From: Paracyclopina nana
Lineage: Eukaryota > Arthropoda > Copepoda > Cyclopoida > Cyclopettidae
Direction of reading: 5' to 3'
Assembly: GCA_019096065.1 (NCBI GenBank)
Contig: JAGUCH010000002.1
Coordinates: 9,436,501-9,500,500 of the forward strand
DNA: 64,000 nucleotides
Numbering within the stretch: position 1 is the stretch's first letter; every line of letters starts with the position of its first letter. The position numbers and the translations under genes are program-made. The notes beneath the pieces were generated by a model. That model was given only the letters and a program-made list of their open reading frames with translations, had not been told where the DNA came from and did no database searches. Below, piece by piece: positions 48,137 to 59,009 of the stretch.

Positions 48137-50593
48137 TTAGTCCACAATGACAGTTCTTTGGCTGCAAGACATGCTCACATGCCAATTGAGGTTGCGGGCC
48201 TCGATCCTATCACATTTCGGACAATTGGTCATTTTGATAGAACAATCCAGATGGAAGACAGTGTAGCACTTGGAGCATTGCATAATTGCATCAAGATCGA
48301 ATGGGTAGATAACTTGATCATGGCGGCAAAGCTCGCAGAAGAAGCCCTTGCCAGAGCACAGAACGCAGTTCAGTATGTGGCTACGGGCAAACTTCACAGC
48401 CGAGGTCAACAGAGCCGTAAGCCTGCCACTATGGACTTCCTCAAGATCCTTAATGGCAAACATATCGATCTCCTCGTACAAATAAGTGCGGGGCCAGAGC
48501 ATTTTGGCGAATGCATACTTGGCTTGGCTCTTGCCGTCAGCACAGGTCGCTAGGTATGCGTTCATGTAGCGAAGCTGTTTGCGCATGTGGAACACGTCAT
48601 TTAGATTGGGAGCAAAATTGAACAGGTCCCCATTGAACGATTTCACATCGATGATTGGCTCGATGCTGACAGCGGTGAGGAATAACTTGGCCTTTTTGCA
48701 CACTCGGAATTGGCGAAAGTCCCAGTTGTACATGATCTTGGCAGGTATTGTGGACAAGTCATCCGCGTGGCATTCTTCGCAGTAGCACCGTTTTGTGTAA
48801 GCGCAAATTTTGGCTGGGCCAAAAATGGTACCGATCGCTCTCGTACACTCCGCACACTCGTAGTTTTGCACGTCGAGGCCAGCCTCGCAAACCACTTGGT
48901 CGAAAATTTGCATTAAGAATTGAGACTCTCTCTCGTTCAGATTTCCTATTTGAACATTGGGTTTGAGCGAAAATCCACAACGCACTTCTTCACTTTTGGG
49001 AGGTGTGTCGAAGAACCTCCCGCTCCCAAAGGGGTTCCAGCTATCGATGAACCCAGCAAGGTACGGAACTGCAGCCAAGGTTAATGATGAGCTTGTGCTA
49101 CTACTACTCTTGGAAGAGCCAACACCAAAGCATGATCGTTGGACAACGACACTTTTCTTTCCATAATCGCTGCTATCATCGGGCTTGGAATCTCGTTCAT
49201 CGTCAATATCATTTTCATCGCCGCCATCCTTGATGAGCGGACAAGTGACATACGCTAGAGACGTTTCGTCGCCTTGCAGCCTCTCCTTATCAACGGAGCA
49301 GGATGACGAATCTCTACGTCTGTATACGTCAAGCATTTCTTCCTCATCATCATCCTCAGCAGTTGAAGGCACGGGACTCACAGCATTAATCTTGTCATTC
49401 TCAAGGGCCTGCTCTGGCATCATACTTTCAAGAAGCTCATCTTTAACTTGCGCCAGAGGCTCTGGCTCATTTGGCAGTTGGCTGATTAGAAGTTCTCCGT
49501 AGCTTGAGCCTTTTGAGGGTTCTTCTGATATTAACCGTTCGCTCTCGCTATTAAGGCTCTTCCCATCGCCACTACTTCCAGTAACTGCTAATAGTGGAGG
49601 AGATTTTTGCCGATTTGATTGGGGCCTGCTTATTTTCTTAACTTTCCTCATTGCAAGGGGCGACGTCGGTGTGCCCACAGTTGAGCCAATAGCGGGTGAA
49701 GAAGATCTGCTGTTAGTTGCTGACGAAGAGACACCAGCCAAAATGAGCTTGAGAGCTTCATCTTCGTTGAGAAGTCCTCTGTTCAAGTATCCTCCAGGTC
49801 TAGCAATGACCTCAAATTCGTGTGCATTCGATCCGCCAGTAGCTGGGGTTGAAGCAGCAAGCGGATCCAGCCTATTGGAGTCTTCAATCAGCATCGAAGC
49901 CGCATCTACTGCCAAAGTTGTGAGTGGCTCCGATGCCACGGTTGCACTTGATGTGGACGAAGCAGTGCACAGCCCGGCTAGAACCAATGGGCCAGTGGCC
50001 CAACGATTGAGCAAGCCGGAATTGACAGCCAGGTCAAATCTGTAGATTTCGATGCCCGACAAGTATCGACGAAAAATATCCATCAAGTCTGAGTCACGCA
50101 GCAACGCGTGCCTTTGATAGTAGCGTCTAAGAGTGCCTTTATCCGAAGTCATCGCGGCCAAATAAGATCCAAAGAGGCCATCATTGAGAGCGAGTCGAAT
50201 CCATGCCCTTCCTCGGCCAATGTCAGTGTTGACAGCCGTGAGCTTTTCTATCGTGTTGATGGTTTCGCGGTGCGAAAAGACAAGGACAAAGGTCCAAAAA
50301 CTCGGCTCTGGCAAATTCCTCCGATGACTACTGACCGCAGTTGAAGGCTGACCTTTGAGACCGTGAATAAACATGGCCTCCAGGGCGGTGACCATGGCGT
50401 AGGTGAGTTCGTTCGATTCAATTGGCTTGGCTGGGTTTCCCTCTCCATGTTCCATTTGCAGATCTTTGATGCTTTCCGTGAGCTTGGCTTTGATGCCAGT
50501 TTTAGTGGCTGAAGCGACTTCATCGGCGATGCCCTCAACAACTCCACCACCCTTGTTAGTGAGACGAAAAAAGGACATTTTCACGTATTTCAC
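48137..50593 (-). CDS. PLEKHM1: RUN and Rubicon-homology domain protein, PLEKHM1-like, intronless
   Basis: A single 818-codon exon; the start is MKYVKMSFF at 50593 or the second ATG at 50578. Residues about 35-200 form a RUN domain (LTYAMVTALEAMFIHGL; GRGRAWIRLALNDGLFGSYL). Residues about 200-535 are Ser/Glu-rich and look disordered. Residues 539-800 are a Rubicon-homology zinc domain: YECAECTRAIG, KRCYCEECHADD, IPAKIMYNWDFRQF, NCVLCSGKGFFCELCRH and MQCSKCYTVFHLDC..CPKC. These match PLEKHM1 more closely than Rubicon. This domain binds Rab7, and PLEKHM1 links late endosomes and autophagosomes to lysosomes through HOPS. Vertebrate PLEKHM1 also has two PH domains, which I do not see here. Absence of introns contrasts with EXOC8 next door and raises the possibility of a retrocopy or wholesale intron loss. 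It ends 100 bp from the convergent PRMT-like gene. Confidence 0.88.
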   Translation of the reverse strand: MKYVKMSFFRLTNKGGGVVEGIADEVASATKTGIKAKLTESIKDLQMEHGEGNPAKPIESNELTYAMVTALEAMFIHGLKGQPSTAVSSHRRNLPEPSFWTFVLVFSHRETINTIEKLTAVNTDIGRGRAWIRLALNDGLFGSYLAAMTSDKGTLRRYYQRHALLRDSDLMDIFRRYLSGIEIYRFDLAVNSGLLNRWATGPLVLAGLCTASSTSSATVASEPLTTLAVDAASMLIEDSNRLDPLAASTPATGGSNAHEFEVIARPGGYLNRGLLNEDEALKLILAGVSSSATNSRSSSPAIGSTVGTPTSPLAMRKVKKISRPQSNRQKSPPLLAVTGSSGDGKSLNSESERLISEEPSKGSSYGELLISQLPNEPEPLAQVKDELLESMMPEQALENDKINAVSPVPSTAEDDDEEEMLDVYRRRDSSSCSVDKERLQGDETSLAYVTCPLIKDGGDENDIDDERDSKPDDSSDYGKKSVVVQRSCFGVGSSKSSSSTSSSLTLAAVPYLAGFIDSWNPFGSGRFFDTPPKSEEVRCGFSLKPNVQIGNLNERESQFLMQIFDQVVCEAGLDVQNYECAECTRAIGTIFGPAKICAYTKRCYCEECHADDLSTIPAKIMYNWDFRQFRVCKKAKLFLTAVSIEPIIDVKSFNGDLFNFAPNLNDVFHMRKQLRYMNAYLATCADGKSQAKYAFAKMLWPRTYLYEEIDMFAIKDLEEVHSGRLTALLTSAVKFARSHILNCVLCSGKGFFCELCRHDQVIYPFDLDAIMQCSKCYTVFHLDCSIKMTNCPKCDRIEARNLNWHVSMSCSQRTVIVD

Positions 50594-51534
50594 ACCTTCA
50601 TCACCATTTCTCAGCTGATGCTTTTTTGTTGTGGCCTGTGGCAGGGCAATAAAAGGAGAGTATAGTGCTTGCTGAGTAAAAAGAGAGGAATTGTCACATT
50701 TGAGTCTACCTCAGCTATTTACTGCCCACAGAAAAATTGGCCAATCGAGCAAAGGCAATCAAAATGGCAGATTAGTAAGGTAAGGGAAAACTTAAGATAC
50801 TTAAATGACTTTGACTCTAATTTATCACATGGTTCACAATTGTGGATTACATTTGTAAAAACAGAGTTAGTTATGCTGCTGGCCGCCACTTTTTGTCAAT
50901 GTTCATTAGGTAAACCCAAAACTAAAGTTCCATCCCTCCCCCTATGAAGCTTTATTTAGTTGTAGTGATAGGCTGAGCTTAATCTGCCATTGACAGAGAA
51001 TTGAATAACTATACATCGGATGATCACACAGTGCATGAACTGTTGAGAATCAACAGTGTTGCTTGATCAGAGATACCATCTCCCTTCAACTAGAGGCATT
51101 TTGCTAAAACTTTTGAACAAAATGTAAAAATTACTCTTGTCACACTGACAAATTATCTTCAGAGCTGCCATGACTGCCAAAGCTGCCAAAAAAGAGGGAA
51201 TATTCAGTTTCAAAGTTATTTTAATAATCAATTTCCTGATCAAGTCAAAGTTCCCTTTTGCTTGATAATTACAGCAAGGATCTTTTTTAAATTGGCATAT
51301 GTTCTAATACTTCCAAAAACATCATAGGTGTGACAGGAGAATAATTTTAGTACATAGACTCATGGGTGCAGACTCAAATTCGCAAAGTGACTCTCAGTTT
51401 GTCTCAGCAAGCACTATACTCTCCTTATATTGCCCTGGCCTGTGGCTGTGGGAGAGTTGAGACGCCCATCCATAGACTTCTACTAAAGTACATAAATATA
51501 CATCTGTAGAAAATGTTTTCGAGAAACAAAAACA
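50594..51534. promoter_or_regulatory. Intergenic region between divergent PLEKHM1-like and SPRTN
   Basis: A 941-bp AT-rich spacer between the divergent start codons of two intronless genes, with no credible coding frame. It should hold both promoters and 5' UTRs; individual elements cannot be called. Confidence 0.45.
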
Positions 51535-52806
51535 ATGGAGGAAGACGAAGAAATTGCGCGAAGGCTTCAGGAGGAATTTTTCGCAGAGGAGGCATTGGAA
51601 ATCAATGATGACCTATCTACTTTTCTGCCTTCTAAATCTCAAATGCGAGATTCTTTGAGTCCGGTAAAGACCAAAGGACTGTCCATTGTGGCTCCAGAAT
51701 GGGAAGATATTGACCCCACACCAGACTTGCACGCCCTATTTTTGCAATACAATGAGCAATTTTTTTATGGAAAACTTCTTGGCTGTGAGGTCAAGTGGTC
51801 ACCAAGAATGACGCTCTGCGCCGGAGTGTGCAGCTATCAAAGAAGATCTGGTTATTGCTCAATTCGACTCAGCGTTCCGCTTTTGAAGCTAAGACCAAGG
51901 AAAGACTTTGTAGAGACTCTACTTCACGAGATGATTCATGCTTACCTTTTTGTCACCGATGGGAACGATGATCATGATGGCCACGGACCAGCTTTTCACG
52001 AGCACATGTTTCGAATCAACAAAGAGACAGGAACAAACATCTCGGTCTACCACAATTTCCATGATGAGGTCGATGCGTATCGAACTCATTGGTGGCAATG
52101 TGACGGACCTTGCAAGACTCGAAAGCCATTTTTCGGCCTCGTTAAGCGAGCCATGAATCGTGCTCCTGGACCTAACGACAGATGGTGGGCGGACCATCTG
52201 AACTCTTGCGGCGGAATTTACACGAAAATCAAAGAGCCAGAAAATTTCGGCAAGAAGAAGAGAAAAAAAGATAGTGCAGATATCTCAGTGGCAAAAGGAC
52301 AAAAGGATATTCGTTCTTTCGTCAAAACGTCGAAAATTGACCCAATAATCAACCGGGATCGCAATGAGCACACAACAAATAGAAGCAGCTCAGCAATTAT
52401 GTCATCAAACAGTGAAAGCTCGACTTCATCAGGAAGTTCACTTTCAGTCCAGTCCCAATTAAGAAAAGTGTGGTCCGATAAGTTTTCCGGACAACCGACT
52501 GCCAAAACAATTGAAGCTGGAAGAGCTTCTTACAGCTCAGAAATAGCCTCAGTAATTGATCAGATTTGCTGCCCCGTTTGTGCCAAACAAATTCAAGCAA
52601 ATGCCATCAATGCACATTTGGATAAATGCTTGGAATCGAACTCCGGCAAGCCGAATCCATTTGTTGACGATGAAGACACCTCCTCAAAAGACACATTGGA
52701 AAAGAAAGTCATCACTCTTGACGGGTCTACGGTTCCTTGTCCTGTTTGCCAAAAAGAGGTTTATGGTGAGGAAATGAATCGACATCTTGACTTTTGTGCA
52801 GCTTAG
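51535..52806 (+). CDS. SPRTN: SprT-like metalloprotease Spartan, with two UBZ4 fingers
   Basis: A single 423-codon exon. Spartan is the DNA-dependent zinc protease that degrades DNA-protein crosslinks at replication forks. Residues 1-20 resemble a ubiquitin-interacting helix (EEIARRLQEEFFAEEA). The SprT domain covers about 60-235: active site HEMIH at 131-135, third zinc ligand in DGHGPAFHEHM (His150), and zinc subdomain C189, C193, H221, C225 within WWQCDGPCK and HLNSCGG. A PIP-like motif (GQKDIRSFV, 255-263) and an SHP-like p97-binding motif (DKFSGQPT, 315-322) follow. Two C-terminal UBZ4 fingers have perfect Cx2Cx11Hx3C spacing: C346/C349/H361/C365 and C402/C405/H417/C421. Human SPRTN (489 aa) has one. 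It is intronless like its divergent neighbour. Downstream, GGAATAAG near 52,857 may serve as polyadenylation signal. Confidence 0.95.
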   Translation: MEEDEEIARRLQEEFFAEEALEINDDLSTFLPSKSQMRDSLSPVKTKGLSIVAPEWEDIDPTPDLHALFLQYNEQFFYGKLLGCEVKWSPRMTLCAGVCSYQRRSGYCSIRLSVPLLKLRPRKDFVETLLHEMIHAYLFVTDGNDDHDGHGPAFHEHMFRINKETGTNISVYHNFHDEVDAYRTHWWQCDGPCKTRKPFFGLVKRAMNRAPGPNDRWWADHLNSCGGIYTKIKEPENFGKKKRKKDSADISVAKGQKDIRSFVKTSKIDPIINRDRNEHTTNRSSSAIMSSNSESSTSSGSSLSVQSQLRKVWSDKFSGQPTAKTIEAGRASYSSEIASVIDQICCPVCAKQIQANAINAHLDKCLESNSGKPNPFVDDEDTSSKDTLEKKVITLDGSTVPCPVCQKEVYGEEMNRHLDFCAA

Positions 52807-53159
52807 AAATTGTGATAGGTAAAAAAGTTTTTGTAACAAGTTATATTAGTAAAAAGGAATAAGAATGAAGCTATACTATAATGGGAAAAATCTCTACACA
52901 ACTCTACGACAAACACATGAACAACCTAAATATGCCTGATGAATTTATGAATGAATTTACTTGCACACTTTCTTGTCGTTTTCTTTGAAATTGCCTTTAT
53001 GGCCATTTTGTAGCTTGCCTTTTCCATTAACATCTTATAATCTGAGAGCGAATACCTTCGTTAATTGGATTTTTAGGCATTTCTTTCTTATTTCAGCTCT
53101 AGTTGAAGCATTCGTAACTATAAAATTCCAAATTAGCTACTTACTATGTTAACTTAGAG

Positions 53160-53690
53160 ATTTTGTGCTGGTTCCTTGGGGAGCAAAAGACAGACAAAAT
53201 GCAATAGATGGTGCTGAATTTTTGGTTCTTTGGCGTACGAGTAAGCGTGCGTAGCAATTGCGGCAAAAATAGCGCTTCGAACAAAAAGTAAACAAAAAGT
53301 TTTTTAGAGGTGTAGGCAACAAAATGACAAAGAAAGCTCTCTTTTTGAGCTTGTAACAGTACAATTGATTCAAGGAACAGAATGGTACCATTTTGAGCAA
53401 GATTCATGAAAGTCAAGAAATTTTGGATCATGAGTCAAATCATATCCAGACCTGAGCATGAAGGATCGAATAAGAAAAAATAGCCTCACTTTTTGCAGCT
53501 CCACTCTGTGTGCGTTCAAAACAAACATGTTCATCTAGTGTGGGTTCAATAAAAAGAGCCAGTTTTTTGACAAATAAGCCATTTCTTGCAATGAATTGAG
53601 GAAAAAGTATTTTCTGGTAATCATGATGGCCATGCTATAGTTGTTGTACTGGCATGGCAAAAGCTAAGAAAATTGGAAAAAGCCAGCCCA
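53160..53690 (+). repeat. Interspersed repeat copy A, about 530 bp
   Basis: Shares with 55410-55945, in the same order and orientation, GCAATAGATGGTGCTGAATT, GGAACAGAATGGTAC, ATTTTGGATCATGAG and CCAGCCCAAAAGTAGTGA. No terminal inverted repeats or coding frame are seen. A short inverted relative (CACCATCTATTGAAT...) appears near 57,765. Confidence 0.75.
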
Positions 53691-55409
53691 AAAGTAGTGA
53701 ATTGTCCCTAATTTCTAGAAATAGTCCTCAAATAACTTGATAATATCTTTGAATCTAGGGCTTTGAAAATAGGTATTCTTAGCATAGGAAATCTTTTAAA
53801 CTACAAGTAGTTTAGAGAACCAAGGAGAACCAAAAGATACTGCACCTCTATTCAGAGAACCAGCCAATTTTAATTGAGAGTCCACCTAGACAAGGCAGTT
53901 CTCAGCCCTCCATGGTTTCAACTAAAATCCGCTACCAGAAATATGGTACTTCTAGTTTCACCCTTTTCACGTAACCTTTTAAGCAAATCGGAAAGTTACT
54001 TTTATTCTCTGCAAAACCTAGGTAGTAGCATTGGGAGCGGGAAAAATCAAAACACACTTTTAATTCTTTGCTTAATTTTTCAATTATTTGCTGTTGTTAC
54101 GGTAAAATTAAATACCGTATTCCTTAGCAAAGGATTCGGGTTTTTCCTTAGACATCAAAAATTCTAAATACAGTTGCGCAATTGCTTCAGATGCGTTAAA
54201 TTCAGATGGCTTGACGTCATGTTCGCGTGATCGCAGATGACCCATTGGCCATTTTGGATCGGAGTCGTTACCAGAATTTGATCTCAATAAAAGCCATAAA
54301 GAGCCAGCTGAATAAATTAAAGTAGCCACTTTTATTGCGTAGGCTGATCTAGTAGCACTTTTAATTAATGCACAAGCAGGCCCAAACGCCAGCCCAAACG
54401 CCAGCCTTAAAGTTGGGAAAAAAGTTGATTATTTAGCAAACAAGATCTTGCAAAATGGTAAGATTATAACAAAATCGTATTTTTTAGTGCCATAAGTAAA
54501 TTGGGCTTGAAAAAATGCCCCTTTTCTAAATAAATTAAGGCAGAACTATGCATTTTGCCATCTGAGATGGCACACGCAGGCAGCTTTCAGCCATCTGAGA
54601 ATCTACGCGCTGACCGCTGGGCGAAATATGGGCCGATTTCCAGTACCCTATTCCAAACTAAAAACTAAACAAGACTGAAAACTTTAAGCCTAAAGAAGTA
54701 TTTCATAAGAAAAATTTCAAGAATGTCAAAAGTGGCATTAATCAGAGGTGGCACCACTCAAATTATAAGAGAGAGTACTCAAAATTACATTCTTCCTACT
54801 CAGATTTTGTATTTTAGGAAATTTCTTATCTTCAAATATGTTCTTCTTATATTGCTCTCTATGTATTTTAGGATATTTTTTAGCTTCTATTATTATTGAA
54901 CTTAAAATAAAATTAAGCATTTTTTAACAGAATCATTTGGTTTTTGAATAAAAAATGGTCTGCCATAAAATTAGGTAATTTTACACAATTCCATGTAAAT
55001 TGACAATAGTATTGTCGACAAAAAAATAAAATACCTTTATTTTGAGTTTTTAATTAATAAAAAGTTTGAAAATATTATTTTGATTTAAAAAATCTGCTCA
55101 ACGATAGCTTTCCAATAAAATGCAATGCAATGGTGTAATTACTTTTGTAGTATGTAGCCTTCGTGGTTTTAAAGATTGAAGGCAAAATGAGAATCGCGAG
55201 CGAGCGATTAGAAAAATAAAAAGTGATGTATTTTCGCTAGAAACAATCATGCTGCATAATTCCGGCAAGCTTAATGGCTAGTGTTTGAGCCCTCTTTTCA
55301 ATTGTATCTAGCCTTTGTCTTGACGGTCATTTGCAATAGAAGTTGCGGGACTCAAAACTAATATGTTTCCGTTAAATGTGGATGCTTTTATTAGGCCAAC
55401 TTTCACTTA

Positions 55410-55945
55410 TGGTATAGGGAACAAAAGACAAGCATAGTGCAATAGATGGTGCTGAATTTTTGACTGTCTGATGTGCATGCGTTCACGCGTCGCAATTGCC
55501 AAAAAAATAGCGCCTTTTCAAAAACATAAACAAAGCTGTTTTTGCTAATTTAGTTAAACAAGTGGCAAAGAGGGTGCTCAGATGGTGCTTGTAACACTTA
55601 GAATTAAACAAGGAACAGAATGGTACAGATTTGAGTAATTTTCATGAAAGTCAAGGAATTTTGGATCATGAGACATATCATAACTAGGCTTGAACATGAT
55701 GGATCGTAAATGAGAAAAATGCCTTAGATTACCTTTCTCAATTTTCCTACAGTTCTAAACTAGCAGGTTCATCTTGAGAGGATTGAAAATAATAGCCAAG
55801 ATTTTGACAAAACAGTCAATTCTTTGAGAAAAATATAGCAAACAGTACTTTCTTGCAATGATGTCTGCCATGCTGTAGTTTTTGTACTGGAATGGAAAAG
55901 CTAAGAAAAGTTGGAAAAACCCAGCCCAAAAGTAGTGATCAGGCT
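55410..55945 (+). repeat. Interspersed repeat copy B, about 535 bp
   Basis: Partner of the copy at 53160-53690, spaced by about 2.2 kb. Substitutions and small indels throughout indicate an old duplication or two independent insertions of one repeat family. Confidence 0.75.
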
Positions 55946-57075
55946 AAATAGTAGTTTCATGAAGCTTAGGTTAAATGTGGAAATACAAGGGTTGAAAATT
56001 AGTCAAATCTTAATAAATTATATTCAAAATTAGCATATGATTTTGGTGACTACATTTTTTGTTTTAGTTACAAGCAATCTTCTAGAGATAAGCCGTGTTG
56101 AGAACTTTAGTCAACCAACGCAAGGCAGATTTTTTACAGCCAAAATTTATAAGCCGGGCCGCCAGTTAATTATGGCTTTTCTAATTGTTACCTATGGGGA
56201 GCAGATGTTAAGCAAAATGCTGAAAAAGTTGGTAAATTTTTTGTTCCTGGTTTTTTTGGGGAAAAATAGTCATTTTTGTCAGCTTGGCGGTGGGTTCACT
56301 ACATACGGCAGTGAAGCGAAAATCCCGGTATTTTGCTGAGATTTGGCGTGCGCTCGCATCTACCGTACAATAATGACTTTTTTCATCACACGTGAAGAAA
56401 TAATATCCATTATTGTACAGTTGGCAACTTGAGTTTTCTTCCTCAATTAAAAAAGACCTTATCCAGGAATCGAAACTGGGTCGGCTGGGTGAAAAGCTTG
56501 CACACTGCCAATGTACTAGCTGAACTCACATGTCTAGTACGGTCTGTAATTTATATTATTTAAAAAACTTTTAAAAGATGGCTATCAATTCCAAGTCATA
56601 GAACTTTGATTAATTTTAGGTTTTTAGCCAATAATTGCCTACTTTTAACGATATATATGTATGAGTGGATTTACAGAAGAATTATGCTGCACCCAGCGCT
56701 CTGCCAGTTAGTAGGAGGAATTAGTGATGGAATAAACACTTTTTTCATCAATTCAATAAATTGAATAAAATTGAATAAAAACGGCTAGTTAATTGCTGAA
56801 AAATAAAATGAGCTAGTCAATGCGAATTTGCTCGAAAATTTCCGCAGCACAGTACACTATCATAATAAAGTTGAACTAACACTATCGGTCGATCCCGATT
56901 TTTTCGGCTCACTTGATGGAATGCTGAGCTGCTACCTGGAGATGCGCGCACGCTATTGACCTCAAGGCTTGACCTGATAACGAGCTGTCTTTTTTAGGGC
57001 CAATTTAATTGTAATATTTTTATATTTTCAGCATTAAAAAGTACTTTAGGGATTCAGAACCATCACGAAGCTGAC

Positions 57076-57195
57076 AAAAATGTCAATACTGTCCTGATGA
57101 CTCGTCCATATAGGGTTTTTCGCTCATTCGTAGTAAAATTCCAGATCACTCGTGGCGAATGGACTCGTCATCAGGACAGTATTGTTACATTTTTG
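57076..57195. repeat. Inverted repeat, arms of about 35 bp
   Basis: Left arm 57076-57110 (contains AATACTGTCCTGATGA) pairs with right arm 57159-57195 (contains TCATCAGGACAGTATT), with one 2-bp indel and two mismatches; the spacer is about 48 bp. It may be a tiny foldback MITE. Confidence 0.75.
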
Positions 57196-57639
57196 GGCTT
57201 CCGGCCAGCTTTTAGGCCCAAAACGACCACTTTTTGCTCACTCACATTATTTACGCAAAAATTTCCCTTTTTTCTTCTACAAAGCCTTTTTAATTTGTGG
57301 TAAAACATTTCACTTATGAAAAACATTTCACTTATGAAAAATTGACAAGGAATCAGAATTTTTCTTTTGATGTCGCTGCTCTTGCCAAAAAGTAGCATGA
57401 CTCACTAGAAGCTGCTGCCCATCCAAGTCAAGCTTTAATTTTATATTTTTATTGAGATCAATCTTATTAGCTAGTTTTTAATACCTAGAATTGTTTCTTA
57501 AAGAAGGAATGTGCCTGTTAAAATCGCTTTTTTGTCCTTTTTGGGCTAAAAGTATCTATTTTGGGTTTGATAAAAAATCGCCAATTATTTGGCAATCTAG
57601 CCATTTGTTTTGATGTAGGCTTAAAGTCTGATTTTTCTT

Positions 57640-57737
57640 TTACAGCTAACGTTTGTCATTAGACAATTTTTGACCTTTATTTAAGGTGTTTCTCGTGTAT
57701 TTTCCTTAGAAGTTAGGGGCGTACATGAACAGGACAT
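57640..57737 (-). repeat. Inverted fragment of the ATGTCCTGTTCATGTA MITE
   Basis: On the minus strand it begins ATGTCCTGTTCATGTACGCC at 57737 and follows the left part of the 17,800 element (CTAAGGAAAATACACGAGAA). The other end is not visible. Confidence 0.6.
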
Positions 57738-58016
57738 AACACGCATGCGAAATTTAGCACCACTGACCACCATCTATTGAATGTTGCTTGTCTTTTTTTC
57801 CCCTTTACATTAAGCTAAATTGAATGGTTTAAAGTGGTCTAATTTGCTCTCAACCTTTAGTTTTTTATATAGCGGTTATAGTTTATGAAGTTGCTAGTCT
57901 TTTTTTTACCTTTTTTTTACTTGTTGATTGGCAACTTATTATGCTTTATTCTTTCGGGCTGCAATGCTGTAAAAATCCTTGTGCTTACTTATGTTTTCCT
58001 TCCGTAACGCAGACTG

Positions 58017-58163
58017 AGGCTTAGTCTCTTCTGGAGATTTCATAGTGACCAAGCCACGGTCATTATCGTTTCTTATGTACTGAGTAGGTTGCGATGGAAC
58101 TACATAAGAATCGATAATGACCGTGGCTTGGTCACTATGAAATCTCCAGAAGAGACTAAGCCT
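58017..58163. repeat. Long hairpin: 63-bp stem, one mismatch, 21-nt loop
   Basis: Arm 58017-58079 (starts AGGCTTAGTCTCTTCTGG) is the reverse complement of 58101-58163 (ends CCAGAAGAGACTAAGCCT) over 63 bp with a single mismatch. Transcribed in either direction it would form an almost perfect double-stranded RNA hairpin. Too long for a typical animal microRNA precursor; closer to hairpin-RNA siRNA loci or a recent foldback insertion. Confidence 0.85.
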
Positions 58164-59009
58164 GAACATAAATTACGAACATGCAATATTGCTCTGCTTA
58201 CGTTCTGTTGTAAACCTACAAAGCTTGGCCCTATCTATTTGAGAGTTTGAATATTGGCATGCTTGTAAGCAAGGGGAGCCAATCTGGAGAGGGCCAGAAT
58301 GTCGTGCAGCTCATGAGTTTGCTATATTCTGGTAGCCTCAAGCAACTTAAATCAACATCTACTTGTGGTCTTTGAATCTATAGGTGGCACCAATATTGAG
58401 AGACCTTTTAAAGTTATTTCTTACTATTTTTTCCCTTGCGTCCCAGAAGGTAAGGACAGAAAACGGGGCCTTTGTGTTGGGAAATTGGAATTATTGGTCC
58501 TGTACGCTGAGGTTGTTTCCTAACAGCTCGTTATCTTTTCTCGTTTAACCTGAAAACAGCCAATAATTTGGTGTTTACTCTCAAGTAACTTCTTTTAGAA
58601 CCACCTTATTTATCCTATGGGGTATTTTTTCTTGGTCGATCAAGAGTTCAAACAACCCAATATTCCACTTGATTTCATGCGCTCTTCAGCCAGCCTTTCC
58701 GCTTTTACAAGCTTTGGGGCAGACAGCTTATTTCTTGCATGTCATGTCATGTGCGGCGTCTTCCTTCAAACTTTCACGATTTTTCTCTTTGCGTTCTCGA
58801 GGCCGTTTGAGCAAAGTCTCTTAAAATTGGGCATAGCTAGCTCATTGAACGGTTTTATTGAATGCACGTTTTTAATATAAAATGCAAGTTAAGCTGGCAC
58901 CTCCCCTCCGCTGAAAAAAGAGCTCACATGAGTGCCATCTTGACTTCTACCACCAATTTACAATGCAATGATGTTGATGAGAGAGAGAAAGAGAGAGCGC
59001 GAGAAGTGT

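Larger units (their letters stand above)
52807..59009. other. AT-rich, repeat-filled intergenic stretch, 6.2 kb
   Basis: No gene is supported. It contains a diverged 540-bp direct duplication, two hairpin-forming inverted repeats and an inverted MITE fragment, listed separately. Open frames are short and low in complexity. Confidence 0.65.

Noticed and set aside
58017..58163. Calling the long hairpin a microRNA
   Set aside because: A 63-bp almost perfect stem exceeds animal microRNA precursors and lacks their usual bulges.
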